Of a DNA stretch of 64,000 bases, positions 9,065 to 17,176 are shown in pieces (the first letter of the stretch is position 1; each line of letters begins with the position of its first letter). This DNA comes from Lutibacter sp. (GTDB lineage: Bacteria; Bacteroidota; Bacteroidia; Flavobacteriales; Flavobacteriaceae): NCBI GenBank assembly GCA_027449025.1, contig DAIDMK010000013.1, forward strand, positions 1 through 64,000, in the 5' to 3' direction. A model generated the notes under the pieces. That model did not search any database. It was not told the origin of the DNA and worked only from the letters and a program-made list of their open reading frames with translations. Position numbers and translations under genes: made by a program.

Positions 9065-9177
9065 TTAATAGGGATAATCAATATAAATTATTGTTGTCTA
9101 CAAGATAAATAATTTTATTTACTTAACCTTACCACATTGATTATTTTCTTTTTTTTAAGATAATTAGAAACAAAAAA

Positions 9178-9199
9178 GCGTTACAATTGCTTGTAACGC
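9178..9199 (-). terminator. Terminator-like hairpin in divergent region
   Basis: The arms gcgttacaa/ttgtaacgc form a perfect 9-bp stem with a 4-nt loop, followed by six T on the minus strand. No minus-strand gene lies to its right. With the adjoining 30-nt repeat it looks like the tail of a lost transcription unit. Confidence 0.6.
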
Positions 9200-9204
9200 T
9201 GCTT

Positions 9205-9234
9205 TTTGCTCCTTCTATTACTCTGAGTTGCAAC
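9205..9234. repeat. 30-nt dispersed repeat, copy B
   Basis: Second copy of the 6629-6658 element (26 of 30 identical), again next to a terminator-like hairpin and in the same orientation. The two copies roughly flank the cobalamin/histidine-kinase operon. Confidence 0.5.
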
Positions 9235-9415
9235 CAAAATTCACTTTATAAATTTGTAACTATTGAAAAATTAATGAAGTAACTTTTTATCATCCTAAAA
9301 GATAACCAACATTTCGTAAATTTGCGATTATTGAATGTGTTATTTTTTAATAATTCCAACATTAATAATAAAAGAAAAACAATTCAACTATCATAAATAC
9401 TGTTGCCAACATCTC

Positions 9416-9441
9416 ATAAAATTTATGCTTACATTTAAACT
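9416..9441 (+). repeat. Direct repeat left of the lipoprotein gene
   Basis: These 26 nt (beginning ataaaatttatgct) recur at 10734-10759 with one mismatch. Weaker similarity extends a few bases on both sides. The copies bracket the thioredoxin lipoprotein gene. Confidence 0.7.
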
Positions 9442-9523
9442 AAATAACGAACCAACAAACATTTAACTAACAATTTGCTACGGCGGAAAAAAATACTAAA
9501 CCTTTGGTATTAATTTTACAAAA

Positions 9524-10717
9524 ATGAGAACTATCCCTTTAAAAAATACTATTAGTCTTATTATAATAACCTTAACTCTAATATCTTGTTATTCCCCAGC
9601 ATATATATCAGGAAGATTAGAAGGCATAGATAAGAAAGACATAAAAATTTATCTAATTGAACCTGAAACCTTACAAGAGTTAGCTGCATCATATTTTGGA
9701 AAAGTCATAGATTCTGCTGTAGTAAATTCTGATGGCAGCTTTGAGTTCCGCAACTTGCCAAAAACTAAAGAACCTGTATTGTTAGAATTAGTCATACAGC
9801 AAGTTGGAAAGGATCCTAAATATTTAAAAACCGATGATCCAATTAAGTCGAACTATATGCCAATTCTATGGCAATTAGGAGAGCCTTTGAAAATCACTGC
9901 TAAATTAGATGAATTTCAAAAAAGTTTTACAATTGAACATCCTTCAGAAATTAATAAAGCCTTGTTAGATTTAAGGGATATTCATCAGAAAGCTTACCAA
10001 ACTTATCTTGCAGGAAAGCATTGGCAAATAGAAGATGGCAGTCAATTGTTGGAAAAGGAAAACGCGATCTTACAATATCAGACGAAGCTAATAAAGTTTG
10101 CAAATAGCACACAAGACCTTATGCCAGCATTGGTGGCATTAAGATGGGTAAGTATAGAGAATTATTATGAACGTGTGCCTGAATTTTTGGTAAGCCAATG
10201 TAATAAATGGAAGAAAAAACAACCAGATCATCCTTGGGTAAAACAACTTTGTAAAGAAAGTGATCCCTCTAATTTACCTGTTTTAGTAGGTGATGTATTT
10301 CCAAATCTCAAGTTTCCCATGTTAACAAAGGATACACTTTCCCTTAAAGACCAATTAGGCAAGAAGCTTACTATTATAGACTTGTGGGCATCTTGGTGTG
10401 CTCCTTGTCGTACGGAAAACCGTGAAGTTTTAGTACCTATTTGGAATGAATATCATAATCAAGGGTTACAAATTGTTGCTTATAGTCTTGAAAGTGATGA
10501 ATATAGTTGGAGAGCAGCTATAGAGCGCGATGGGGCAAATCGCTGGTTTCAATCATCAGATTTACAAGGAGATGATGCACCTTTCTTAAAAAAAATCCGT
10601 GTTCGGACCATTCCAGCCAACTTTATTCTTGATGATAAGGGTGTAGTTATAGCTAAAAATGTTCATGGAAGGGCTTTAATGGATTTGGTTAAAAGTTATA
10701 TGAAAAAAATAGATTAA
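9524..10717 (+). CDS. TlpA-type thioredoxin lipoprotein with N-terminal DUF4369-like domain
   Basis: A 397-residue protein with a lipoprotein signal peptide ending at the lipobox LISC (Cys22), so it is probably anchored in the envelope. Residues about 25-250 resemble the beta-rich plus helical DUF4369-type region common in Bacteroidetes thioredoxin lipoproteins. Residues 260-395 are an AhpC/TlpA thioredoxin fold with IIDLWASWCAPCR (Cys292, Cys295) and the cis-Pro region TIPANF. The likely job is disulfide reduction or isomerisation of exported proteins. The gene is monocistronic and bracketed by a 26-nt direct repeat that starts 16 nt after its stop codon, which suggests a past tandem duplication or acquisition as a unit. 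Confidence 0.88.
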   Translation: MRTIPLKNTISLIIITLTLISCYSPAYISGRLEGIDKKDIKIYLIEPETLQELAASYFGKVIDSAVVNSDGSFEFRNLPKTKEPVLLELVIQQVGKDPKYLKTDDPIKSNYMPILWQLGEPLKITAKLDEFQKSFTIEHPSEINKALLDLRDIHQKAYQTYLAGKHWQIEDGSQLLEKENAILQYQTKLIKFANSTQDLMPALVALRWVSIENYYERVPEFLVSQCNKWKKKQPDHPWVKQLCKESDPSNLPVLVGDVFPNLKFPMLTKDTLSLKDQLGKKLTIIDLWASWCAPCRTENREVLVPIWNEYHNQGLQIVAYSLESDEYSWRAAIERDGANRWFQSSDLQGDDAPFLKKIRVRTIPANFILDDKGVVIAKNVHGRALMDLVKSYMKKID

Positions 10718-11136
10718 ATGCCGAGAACACTTTATAAAATTTATGCTAACATTTAAACTGAAAAAACTAACCTATTGTATGATTCAAACTAATTTGGACT
10801 TATACTTAGAGCGTTTTATTTAAATTTAAATACATTCAACCATTTCCTTTTTCCTATATCTTAAAACAACATCTTGTAACTTCCTTTAAAATAAAAGGAA
10901 GGGTGTTTAATGAAAAACTCATCAAATTAGTTTTTGAAGTAAAAGAAGGAAATGTATAATCGAATTTTACACCAAAACCTTGCTCAAACCTTGCGCATAA
11001 AAAAGGTTCCAAAACTAAATGTCTTGAAACCCTTACTGGTATTGCTCCTCCCGCAAAATCAAAAAAGAGTGGGGGTTGAGTATTAGATTAACTCGTATTT
11101 ACACAAGTAAAAAAGTTTAAAAATTTTTGATAAAAA
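10718..11136. other. Intergenic region left of the accessory island
   Basis: It contains the right copy of the direct repeat (10734-10759) and a stem cttccttt/aaaggaag at 10880-10901 that could terminate the lipoprotein gene. The segment at about 10960-11060 is less AT-rich and holds ccttgc tandem motifs and the octamer gctcctcc (11044-11051), which also occurs at the 3' end of tRNA-Asn. No gene was recognised. Confidence 0.45.
10734..10759 (+). repeat. Direct repeat right of the lipoprotein gene
   Basis: Right partner of 9416-9441 (25 of 26 identical), about 1.3 kb downstream in the same orientation. Confidence 0.7.
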
Positions 11137-11559
11137 TTATTTTTTCTCTAGGTCAAAAAAATATTGACTTGATTTTTGATCATAAACCATCAAACTAAGC
11201 TCGTTTTTAGTATTTAAATTAAATGTTAGAATTGTTTCAATACGATTATCTAGATGTTGTGGAATACATTTATACAAATAATTTGTAATGCCTTTATCTT
11301 TCAATTTTCCTAAAAAATCAACTACTTCATAAATTAACAACTTATCAGGCATTCTTGGATCTTGTATTGCAATACTCCCTTCTGTTTGATTTTCATCAAT
11401 TAACACTGCAATTCTAAATTCTGATTCTTCAATAAAATTATTTTCAGCAGAAGTGAAATCTTCAAAACTTGTTTTATAACTTCTATAATCTCCTGTGAAG
11501 TTTTGAGCAATTCCAGCCAGATGGCACAAAGTGAATATAAGTAGCAGAATCTTTTTCAT
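11137..11559 (-). CDS. Secreted hypothetical protein
   Basis: A 140-residue protein with a clear N-terminal signal peptide (KKILLLIFTLCHLAGIAQ, cleavage after AQ near residue 19). The mature part alternates short hydrophobic and polar strands (FRIAVLID, ILTFNLNTKNELSLMVYD), which suggests a small beta-sheet domain of the periplasm or outer face. No family was recognised. It lies in the accessory island, separated from its neighbour by about 200 nt, and codon use is AT-rich like the rest of the island. Confidence 0.65.
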   Translation of the reverse strand: MKKILLLIFTLCHLAGIAQNFTGDYRSYKTSFEDFTSAENNFIEESEFRIAVLIDENQTEGSIAIQDPRMPDKLLIYEVVDFLGKLKDKGITNYLYKCIPQHLDNRIETILTFNLNTKNELSLMVYDQKSSQYFFDLEKK

Positions 11560-11762
11560 TTAATTTTTTTTGGGATGAATATTATTAGGAAATTCTAACA
11601 AATTTTCTGTATTAATAGGGCTATTTATACATTGCTCCAGCTTATGTACTTAAGCATCTGATTTACTTCTTTCCATAAAATCCATCACTTTACCAATTAT
11701 TACTTGTGCTGAATTATCCAATTTTTCTATTTTTTCTGGCAGACGCCAGTAACAGTTTGGAA

Positions 11763-12593
11763 CTATTGTTGAACCAACTGCTCTAAATATTCAATGATTA
11801 CCTTAGAATTGAATTGCCTTCTATCTAATTCAACCAATAATTTGTATTGTGAATCTATAACATCTAACGAAATATTAAACCTATTCACTAAATATTCCAT
11901 AATAGGAATGCCATTTTCCTGAAGTTGCCTAATGATATGACTTGTAGTTCTTTGATAAATCTGATGCATCCACAAAGTAGCTTCAATATTTCGAACATCA
12001 CAATTAACTTTTTCAGCTACTTGAGCTGCTAATACTTTGTGAGTATCAATTAAAGGAACTAAATGTTCAGCTAACTTATCAAATTCAATCGTATTTGAAC
12101 GTAACAAAACATCTGTCCCGGTTCTACAAGTTGCATACACTTGAACGTCTTTTTTCCAATAATTATAAATATTGTTATAGATGAAACTCTCAAAATTTAC
12201 ACTAATCGCAAATCGCTCACTATGTTCTAGCCTTCTAACCCTTTGGTTATGGTCTGCAATCATACCTGATGGACAATACCTGTTTTTATCATTTCTAAAT
12301 TCATAACAATATGCCATTGGTTCAACAAATTGAACTTCTCCTGATAAATTTTTAAATTGAAGTGATAATGTGCAAATACCAGGCGATGTGTTTGAAATAT
12401 GACCTAATCTGAATTCAAAATCAGGATTGTCATCTCGATAAGTTTTTTTGAATTTTTCTTTTTCATTTTCAATGTCTTTTTTTCTCCAACGATCCCAAAA
12501 TTCTAGTAAATTGCTTCCTAAGGAAGTGAACATTGCTAATACCGTAAATCCTGAAAATAGAATTCCCGCAAACCACAACCAAAAATTATCCAT
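11763..12593 (-). CDS. Membrane-anchored hypothetical protein of the island
   Basis: A 276-residue protein with one N-terminal membrane helix (about residues 3-25), a charged juxtamembrane segment (RWRKKDIENEKEKFKKTYRD) and a beta-rich then helical soluble part. No domain was recognised. Beyond its TAG stop another frame continues from about 11775 to a stop at 11650-11652 (CYWRLPEKIEKLDNSAQVII, then GKVMDFMERSKSDA) with good coding character and no start codon. A frameshift may therefore have cut about 40 residues from the C-terminus. The island setting suggests an accessory function, but nothing specific can be claimed. Confidence 0.65.
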   Translation of the reverse strand: MDNFWLWFAGILFSGFTVLAMFTSLGSNLLEFWDRWRKKDIENEKEKFKKTYRDDNPDFEFRLGHISNTSPGICTLSLQFKNLSGEVQFVEPMAYCYEFRNDKNRYCPSGMIADHNQRVRRLEHSERFAISVNFESFIYNNIYNYWKKDVQVYATCRTGTDVLLRSNTIEFDKLAEHLVPLIDTHKVLAAQVAEKVNCDVRNIEATLWMHQIYQRTTSHIIRQLQENGIPIMEYLVNRFNISLDVIDSQYKLLVELDRRQFNSKVIIEYLEQLVQQ

Positions 12594-12953
12594 AACTGTT
12601 TTTTACAATATGATATAAATATCGGAAATAATTCTACACCTTAAAAAAATAACTTAAAAAAACGAGACAATTCCTGAAGGGTAGCTCGTTAAGTTTTTGT
12701 CTAAAAAAAACCACCCCCATTTAGGAGGTGGAAATTGCTATGAAAAAGATGTAGGAAAAAATAACCTGCATTCAAATATAGGGTTCTGTCGCATCTGTAA
12801 TATTTGGATTTGATTTTAAACGATAATACGAAACTTAAGAATGTATGTATCTGAATATCAACCTATATTTTTTTATTGTCTTGATCAAATTTTTGTAAAT
12901 TTTGACAGAGGCAGCAGAACCTAGTTTTTTATTCATTAATTATTTAAATTGAA
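12594..12953. other. Intergenic region holding small RNA copy 1
   Basis: This 360-nt gap carries the first copy of the putative small RNA (12703-12770) with its TATATTTG box. An imperfect stem aacgag...ctcgtt at 12660-12690 also lies here. The rest is featureless AT-rich sequence. Confidence 0.5.
12703..12770 (-). ncRNA. Putative small RNA, copy 1
   Basis: On the minus strand a TATATTTG -7 box (12780-12773) is followed by a predicted ~68-nt transcript. It has a 5' hairpin (tgcagg/cctaca with one mismatch), an unpaired linker beginning tctttttcatagcaattt, and a GC-rich terminator hairpin (ccacctcc/gggggtgg) ending in eight T. Copy 2 at 15144-15210 is nearly identical: the linker is unchanged, and most differences fall in the first hairpin and the loops. 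No -33 TTG box is evident. It could belong to a known flavobacterial RNA family such as Flavo-1, which I cannot test here. Confidence 0.55.
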
Positions 12954-13534
12954 TTACCAATCACTTTTAGATGTTTCTTTTTTAATTGGATTATTAATAT
13001 ATTTTTCCAAATCGTTTTTCAAATCGTTAAGGGCAGTCATTAACCCATCAGCAATGGAAACCGCATCCTCGATAGGCTTTCCATTTTTTTATACAAAAGT
13101 GTGTACGTTGGAATATAATTTGACCAACCTCCAGACGTTTTAGAAGAATTTAATTCTAAACTTGTTACTTGAAATTTTATTTTATCTTGTTTAAATGCGA
13201 ATGTTATAAAATAATTACTGTCATAACAAGTAGTCATTTTAAGGTTAACACATGGGGAATTGGTTTTATTTACTTCAATTCTAATATAATCATTTTCAAT
13301 TTTGGACTTAATTATTATAGTTGGAGTATTATAAGCTAAATTAATCCATTCATTTACCAATTTAAACCCTTCCTCAATTGCCATAGATTCTTTATTAATC
13401 ACTACAAATTGATTTATTAAGTAAGGGTTATTTTCGGTTATCTCAAATGACTCAACTTTCCTTTCCTCTTGTGCATTAGAATTATTATAACAGAATATCG
13501 TTGCAGTTAAAAATAAATAAATAATTTTTTTCAT
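12954..13534 (-). pseudogene. Secreted DUF4468-like protein, frameshifted in a T7 run
   Basis: The gene starts at 13534 with a signal peptide (KKIIYLFLTATIFCYNNSNA). It then encodes a small alpha/beta domain: a helix VNEWINLAYN, strands IIIKSKIENDYIRIEVN and a TCYDSNYFITFAFKQDKIKF core. This layout resembles DUF4468-type secreted proteins of Bacteroidetes. The reading frame as given runs out at 13040. Adding one base to the T7 run at 13084-13090 restores a continuous frame (YKKNGKPIEDAVSIADGLMT, then ALNDLKNDLEKYINNPIKKE) to a stop at 12954-12956. I therefore treat it as one gene of about 193 codons with a homopolymer frameshift, either genuine, phase-variable or a base-calling error. Confidence 0.65.
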
Positions 13535-13765
13535 ATTACAATTTTTTAAATTAAAATAAAGGTATTCTCTTAAAAAATAAATATCCTATATCAAAAGTCA
13601 ACTTCACTTAAAACTAAAAGACTTTTTTACCTCAAAAATATTTTTAGAAGACAAAAAGTTACTTTAGATAGAAACAAAAATGAATTTGTATAAATGTAAA
13701 AGTTAATATTAGACATTGGCTATTTGTGTATGGTAACATCAAAGAATAATAGAAAATATTGTAGA

Positions 13766-14362
13766 TTAATTTCCAAACAAGTTTTCAATCTTAAAAAGTC
13801 TGTACCAATAACTTTGAATCCAGTTATATCCATCCCAAAGATTGAAGCTTATTTTTTTTCTATTTATTGATATTAAAAGTACAACATTATCATCTAAAAT
13901 CACTTCAATGTTTTTATATTTTGTGCTTTTTTCTAATTCGGATACAATTAATTGATATAATTCTTCTTTAGATTGTTTTGACAACCAAATACTTTCATTT
14001 TGATAATTATATTTACTGTTCCTAAAGGTTAAAAGATATTTATCTTTATCCTCAAAAAACAATAAAGTTGCGGAAAACTCTTCATCTTTCAGAAACGCCA
14101 TATTTCTGATACCAATAGTTTTAAACACATTATTAGCTTCTTTCCTTAACTCTTTGTATTGATTTAGATCTAAATTACCCAGAGAAGTGAGAGGGTCAAC
14201 AATTGGAAGTTTTCTAGAAAGACCACTAGTTTGGTCGGCTAGTGTATGACTTATTTTTCCAACTAAACTTACATTGCTGCTTTTTTGTTCAATAACTTTT
14301 ATTTGCGAAAAACAAAAAATTGAATTTAAAAGAAAGATGAAAATTAATTTATGTTTTATCAT
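13766..14362 (-). CDS. Secreted hypothetical protein
   Basis: A 198-residue protein read from the ATG at 14362. A GTG at 14386 is also in frame, but it lies inside a stem-loop and the ATG gives a clean signal peptide (MIKHKLIFIFLLNSIFCFSQ). The mature part has a helix-rich first half (NQYKELRKEANNVFKTI) and beta strands after it (FSATLLFFEDKDKYLLTF, IEVILDDNVVLLISIN), compatible with a small alpha/beta periplasmic domain. No family was recognised. It follows the lipoprotein gene at 14426 on the same strand, with a hairpin between them. Confidence 0.65.
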   Translation of the reverse strand: MIKHKLIFIFLLNSIFCFSQIKVIEQKSSNVSLVGKISHTLADQTSGLSRKLPIVDPLTSLGNLDLNQYKELRKEANNVFKTIGIRNMAFLKDEEFSATLLFFEDKDKYLLTFRNSKYNYQNESIWLSKQSKEELYQLIVSELEKSTKYKNIEVILDDNVVLLISINRKKISFNLWDGYNWIQSYWYRLFKIENLFGN

Positions 14363-14378
14363 AATCATATAAAATATG

Positions 14379-14408
14379 AGTCCCACTCGATTTTAAACAA
14401 GTGGGACT
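14379..14408 (-). terminator. Intercistronic stem-loop
   Basis: A perfect 9-bp stem (agtcccact/agtgggact) with a 12-nt loop lies between two minus-strand genes. The following bases are AT-rich but not a clean T-run, so it may be a weak terminator or an mRNA stability element. It covers the alternative GTG start of the downstream gene. Confidence 0.5.
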
Positions 14409-14425
14409 TAATTAATTGTAAAATA

Positions 14426-14812
14426 TTAGTAATACTCAATTATATCTGCACTAACAACAACCTCTATTGTTATTTCTGTAGCATCGATAGTGGCACCAAC
14501 TCTATTACCCTTTAATGTTTTAAGAACATCTATAGAGAGGTTTGCATAAGCTTGGTTATCCTTTAATTCAGGAAGTCTTGATTTTGCTTCAGACATTAAT
14601 CCCTCAGGAGCCATTTCTTGCTTATTTTTTCTGTAACTAGATACATAATATGTTGTTTTTGCTTTTCCCATAACATTTTTAGCAACATACTTGAAGTTAG
14701 AATTTGTTTTAATTGATTCTGTTCCATGATGCACGAAATCGTAAGTTTGTTGTGTTACTGAACAACTAGTTAAGAAAAACACAAATAATAATAAAAAACT
14801 AATTTTCTTCAT
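14426..14812 (-). CDS. Small lipoprotein of unknown function
   Basis: A 128-residue protein with a lipoprotein signal peptide ending in the lipobox LTSC (Cys17). The mature part contains YVAKNVMGKAKTTYYVSSYR, a lysine-rich segment and C-terminal alternating strands (RVGATIDATEITIEVVVSAD), consistent with a compact alpha/beta domain. No known family was recognised. It is the first gene of the 14812 to 13766 pair, and the next gene follows after a stem-loop. The lack of an Asp after the lipobox Cys is compatible with transport to the outer membrane, but Bacteroidetes sorting rules differ from those of E. coli. Confidence 0.7.
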   Translation of the reverse strand: MKKISFLLLFVFFLTSCSVTQQTYDFVHHGTESIKTNSNFKYVAKNVMGKAKTTYYVSSYRKNKQEMAPEGLMSEAKSRLPELKDNQAYANLSIDVLKTLKGNRVGATIDATEITIEVVVSADIIEYY

Positions 14813-15316
14813 AATAAAGGTTTAAAATTTGGCCTACTCTTTTTTTGAATTGGATTTTCAGCTTAGTTCCAATATGTTTTTTAATCCCCACCAAATCGAA
14901 CTGCATTAAAAAACACAATAAGAACTAATAAAAAATTAATTCAATGTTTATTTGAAAATATATTTTGATTTTTTAAGCAATTTTTTTTTTGACTTTCAAT
15001 AAAATAAAATTAAGCAGTTAAATTGATAAAAGTTTAGATAATCATCATAAGTCCAAATCTACATTCAATTAATAATTTTATGCTACGGAAACCCGTAACG
15101 CTTTAATAAATTATTAAAGTTTAGATATAAGATGTTCTTAAACAAAAAACCACCCCCATATAGGAGGTGGTAAATTGCTATGAAAAAGATGTAGGAAAAA
15201 TAACCTACAACTCAAATATAGTGAATTATAGTATAGGCTAGGTAGGGTAAGATGAAATTGTTTAATAGGTATTTTTTTAATTTATATTTAACTTTAATTA
15301 AGTTACCCTACTTACT
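14813..15316. other. Intergenic region holding small RNA copy 2
   Basis: This 504-nt stretch lies between the lipoprotein gene and the integrase. It has a small GC-rich hairpin, tacgg/ccgta (15084-15097), the second small RNA copy (15144-15210) and otherwise only AT-rich sequence. No coding region was seen. Confidence 0.5.
15144..15210 (-). ncRNA. Putative small RNA, copy 2
   Basis: Same architecture as copy 1: a TATATTTG box at 15220-15213, a 5' hairpin (tgtagg/cctaca, perfect 6 bp), the invariant linker tctttttcatagcaattt and a GC-rich terminator hairpin with a T-run. The first hairpin pairs perfectly here but has one mismatch in copy 1. It lies just downstream of the broken integrase. Confidence 0.55.
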
Positions 15317-16528
15317 CTATTTATTTAATTTACCATTCAATCTTTTCATCTGCTCACTTAACTTCTTCTGAACTATTTTACCATAACTATCTTCTGTAAT
15401 TGTTATACTATTGTGTCCTAATAATTGTGATACAATTTCCATTGGCACATCATTATAGAGTAGTACAGTAGATGCAAATGTTTTTCTGGCTGTATGTGTA
15501 GTCAATCTTTTTTCTATTCCAAGTATTGGTGCAATTTCCTTTAAATAGGAGTTATACCTTTGGTTGCTATAAATTTTAAATACAAACTCTGAATTTTCAT
15601 CAGCATACTTATCAATCAGTTGTTGTGCCTTTGGAAGCAATGGAACAGAAATATTTTTTTGTGTTTTCTCTCTTACCATTTCAATCCACAATTCACCATC
15701 AAATCCTTTAACAATATGTTTCTTTTGTAGTTTGCTAATTTCATTATATGCCAATCCTGTGTAGCAACTAAACACAAACCAATCTTTAACCTGCTGTAAT
15801 CTTGGTTGAGTAAATTGATGTTTTTCAAGTGATTCCAATTCATCTACAGATAAAAATACAATCTCGGTTTTTACACTTTTAGCTTTGTACATCATAAATG
15901 GGTCTCTTTCCAAATAACCCTTTGATAAAGCAACTTTAACTGGTTTTCTAAACCTTTGAATTGATTTATTAATGGTAATTTGCTTTTGACTTTCTTCAAC
16001 TTTTAAGTAATATTAAAAATCAATCAAAAACTGTAGTGTCAATTTCTTTAATGGAAAATCATTGGTTTTATACTTCCATTTAATAAAAGATTTTACATTG
16101 TTTTTTACATAGTAGAACTTATTCCAAGTTGCTTGTTTAATATCGATTCCTACGAGCTTTTTAAGCATGTTTAAGTGACTTTCAAACTGTTCAACTACAT
16201 TGTGTTCTTTAGTTGGTTTTTTGCCTTTATACAGCATGTGAATATCTTCAACAGTAAAATTTCCTTCCTGAACTTGAAGCAATAAAAAAGCCCTATTAAT
16301 TTTACTTTTAATAAGGCTTAGTTGTGAATTAATAAATTCAGTTTCATCATTTGGCGGTTCAGCTTTTTGATGCTTACTATTCCAATGTTTAGGATTTATA
16401 AATAATCCAGTAGTAATTTGTTTCCTTTGTTCTAAATAAGTCAATCTACATAATAAAGGTACTTTACCATCATTTCTTATTTTATTATTTGCGGATATAA
16501 ATAGAATGTTAAGTTTATTAATTTTCAT
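15317..16528 (-). pseudogene. IntDOT-like tyrosine recombinase (integrase), one nonsense codon
   Basis: The N-terminal part (16528 to 16016) has the arm-binding domain (KVPLLCRLTYLEQRKQITTG) and core-binding helices. A TAA at 16013-16015 interrupts it. The same frame then continues YYLKVEESQKQITINKSIQR into the catalytic domain. This shows TGLAYNEI at the first catalytic position (Arg absent, as known for IntDOT-type enzymes), HTARKTF (HxxR), LLGHNSI and the nucleophile Tyr in TEDSYGK. Without the stop it would be a normal enzyme of about 402 residues. One substitution, for example GAA to TAA, explains the break. It lies about 250 nt from the 3' end of tRNA-Asn, a usual integration target. 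Restart at the ATG at 15913 would give only the catalytic domain. Confidence 0.85.
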
Positions 16529-16737
16529 AACGAATTTGATTTTTAAAATATTGAATTGTTAAAATATAGATAGCTACCTTTTTATTTTTAATAGGTTCCT
16601 TTAAGTATGCCTTTTTTTGGTAATAAAGTTGACAAGTTGGCATTTTAATGAGTTTGGAAATATTGGATGCAGTGAATGCATGCAATGCAGTAATAACAAG
16701 TAAAACGTAGTGTTTGGCACTATTTAAAATGAAAAAA

Positions 16738-16759
16738 GCCACTCAATTTCTTGAATGGC
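16738..16759 (-). terminator. tRNA-Asn terminator
   Basis: On the minus strand gccattcaa-gaaa-ttgagtggc forms a 9-bp stem (one G-T wobble) with a GAAA loop, followed by six T. It ends the tRNA-Asn transcript. The left arm is identical to the terminator at 6602-6623. Confidence 0.8.
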
Positions 16760-16773
16760 TTGTTATCGCTGGG

Positions 16774-16847
16774 CTCCTCCTCTTGGGCTCGAACCAAGGA
16801 CCCTCTGATTAACAGTCAGATGCTCTAACCAACTGAGCTAAGGAGGA
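16774..16847 (-). tRNA. tRNA-Asn (anticodon GTT)
   Basis: The minus strand folds into a full cloverleaf: acceptor TCCTCCT/AGGAGGA, D-arm with GTTGGTTA, anticodon stem TCTGA/TCAGA around CTGTTAA (anticodon GTT), and T-arm CTTGG/CCAAG with TTCGAGC. The discriminator is G and CCA is not encoded. A Bacteroidetes promoter lies upstream and a terminator downstream. The 3' end faces the accessory island. Confidence 0.97.
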
Positions 16848-17176
16848 ATTTATCTGCTTTTGCGAGTGCAAATATACAAGGTTTTCTTCTTTTTGCAAGA
16901 GATTTTTAAAAAAACTTCTTCTTTTTAATTTCTTTGCTTTTATTTAAAAGTAACTTGTTGTAAATCAACCTGAAGTAAGTCGTTAAAATCAACATTTATT
17001 TTAATGGTTTCTCATAAAATTCCAAATAAAAGCACTAAAAAAACCATATTTTTAACAAGATTGTTCAAATATTACTAAAAGTATAATAATTGCAATATAA
17101 CCATTATTAAGATGGTGGTTTTGCTAAATGTTGTATTTTTACCTATTTAAATAAAACATTGACTACTAACAATACT
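16848..17176. other. Divergent intergenic region between tRNA-Asn and sucA
   Basis: It contains the tRNA promoter (16869-16898) and the leader of sucA. No canonical TAnnTTTG box was found for sucA; the sequence is AT-rich without other structure. Confidence 0.5.
16869..16898 (-). promoter_or_regulatory. Promoter of tRNA-Asn
   Basis: On the minus strand TTG (16898-16896), a 19-nt spacer and TATATTTG (16876-16869) match the Bacteroidetes housekeeping consensus (TTG-N19-TAnnTTTG) exactly. The tRNA starts 21 nt further on. Confidence 0.85.

Larger units (their letters stand above)
9065..9523. other. Divergent intergenic region upstream of the cobalamin operon
   Basis: The region holds the 5' side of the cobalamin operon (minus) and of the thioredoxin lipoprotein gene (plus). 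It contains a strong hairpin (9178-9199), copy B of the 30-nt repeat (9205-9234), a taaatttg box at 9317-9324 that could be a plus-strand -7 element, and the left copy of the direct repeat around the lipoprotein gene (9416-9441). No gene was seen. Confidence 0.55.

Noticed and set aside
15084-15097. Hairpin tacgg/ccgta as an attachment or dif site
   Set aside because: A five-base stem with a four-base loop is too short to support either, and no second copy was found.
16518-16742. Open frame of 74 codons between integrase and tRNA terminator
   Set aside because: It overlaps the integrase start, has no recognisable domain, and its start lies in the tRNA terminator region. It looks like chance in AT-rich DNA.
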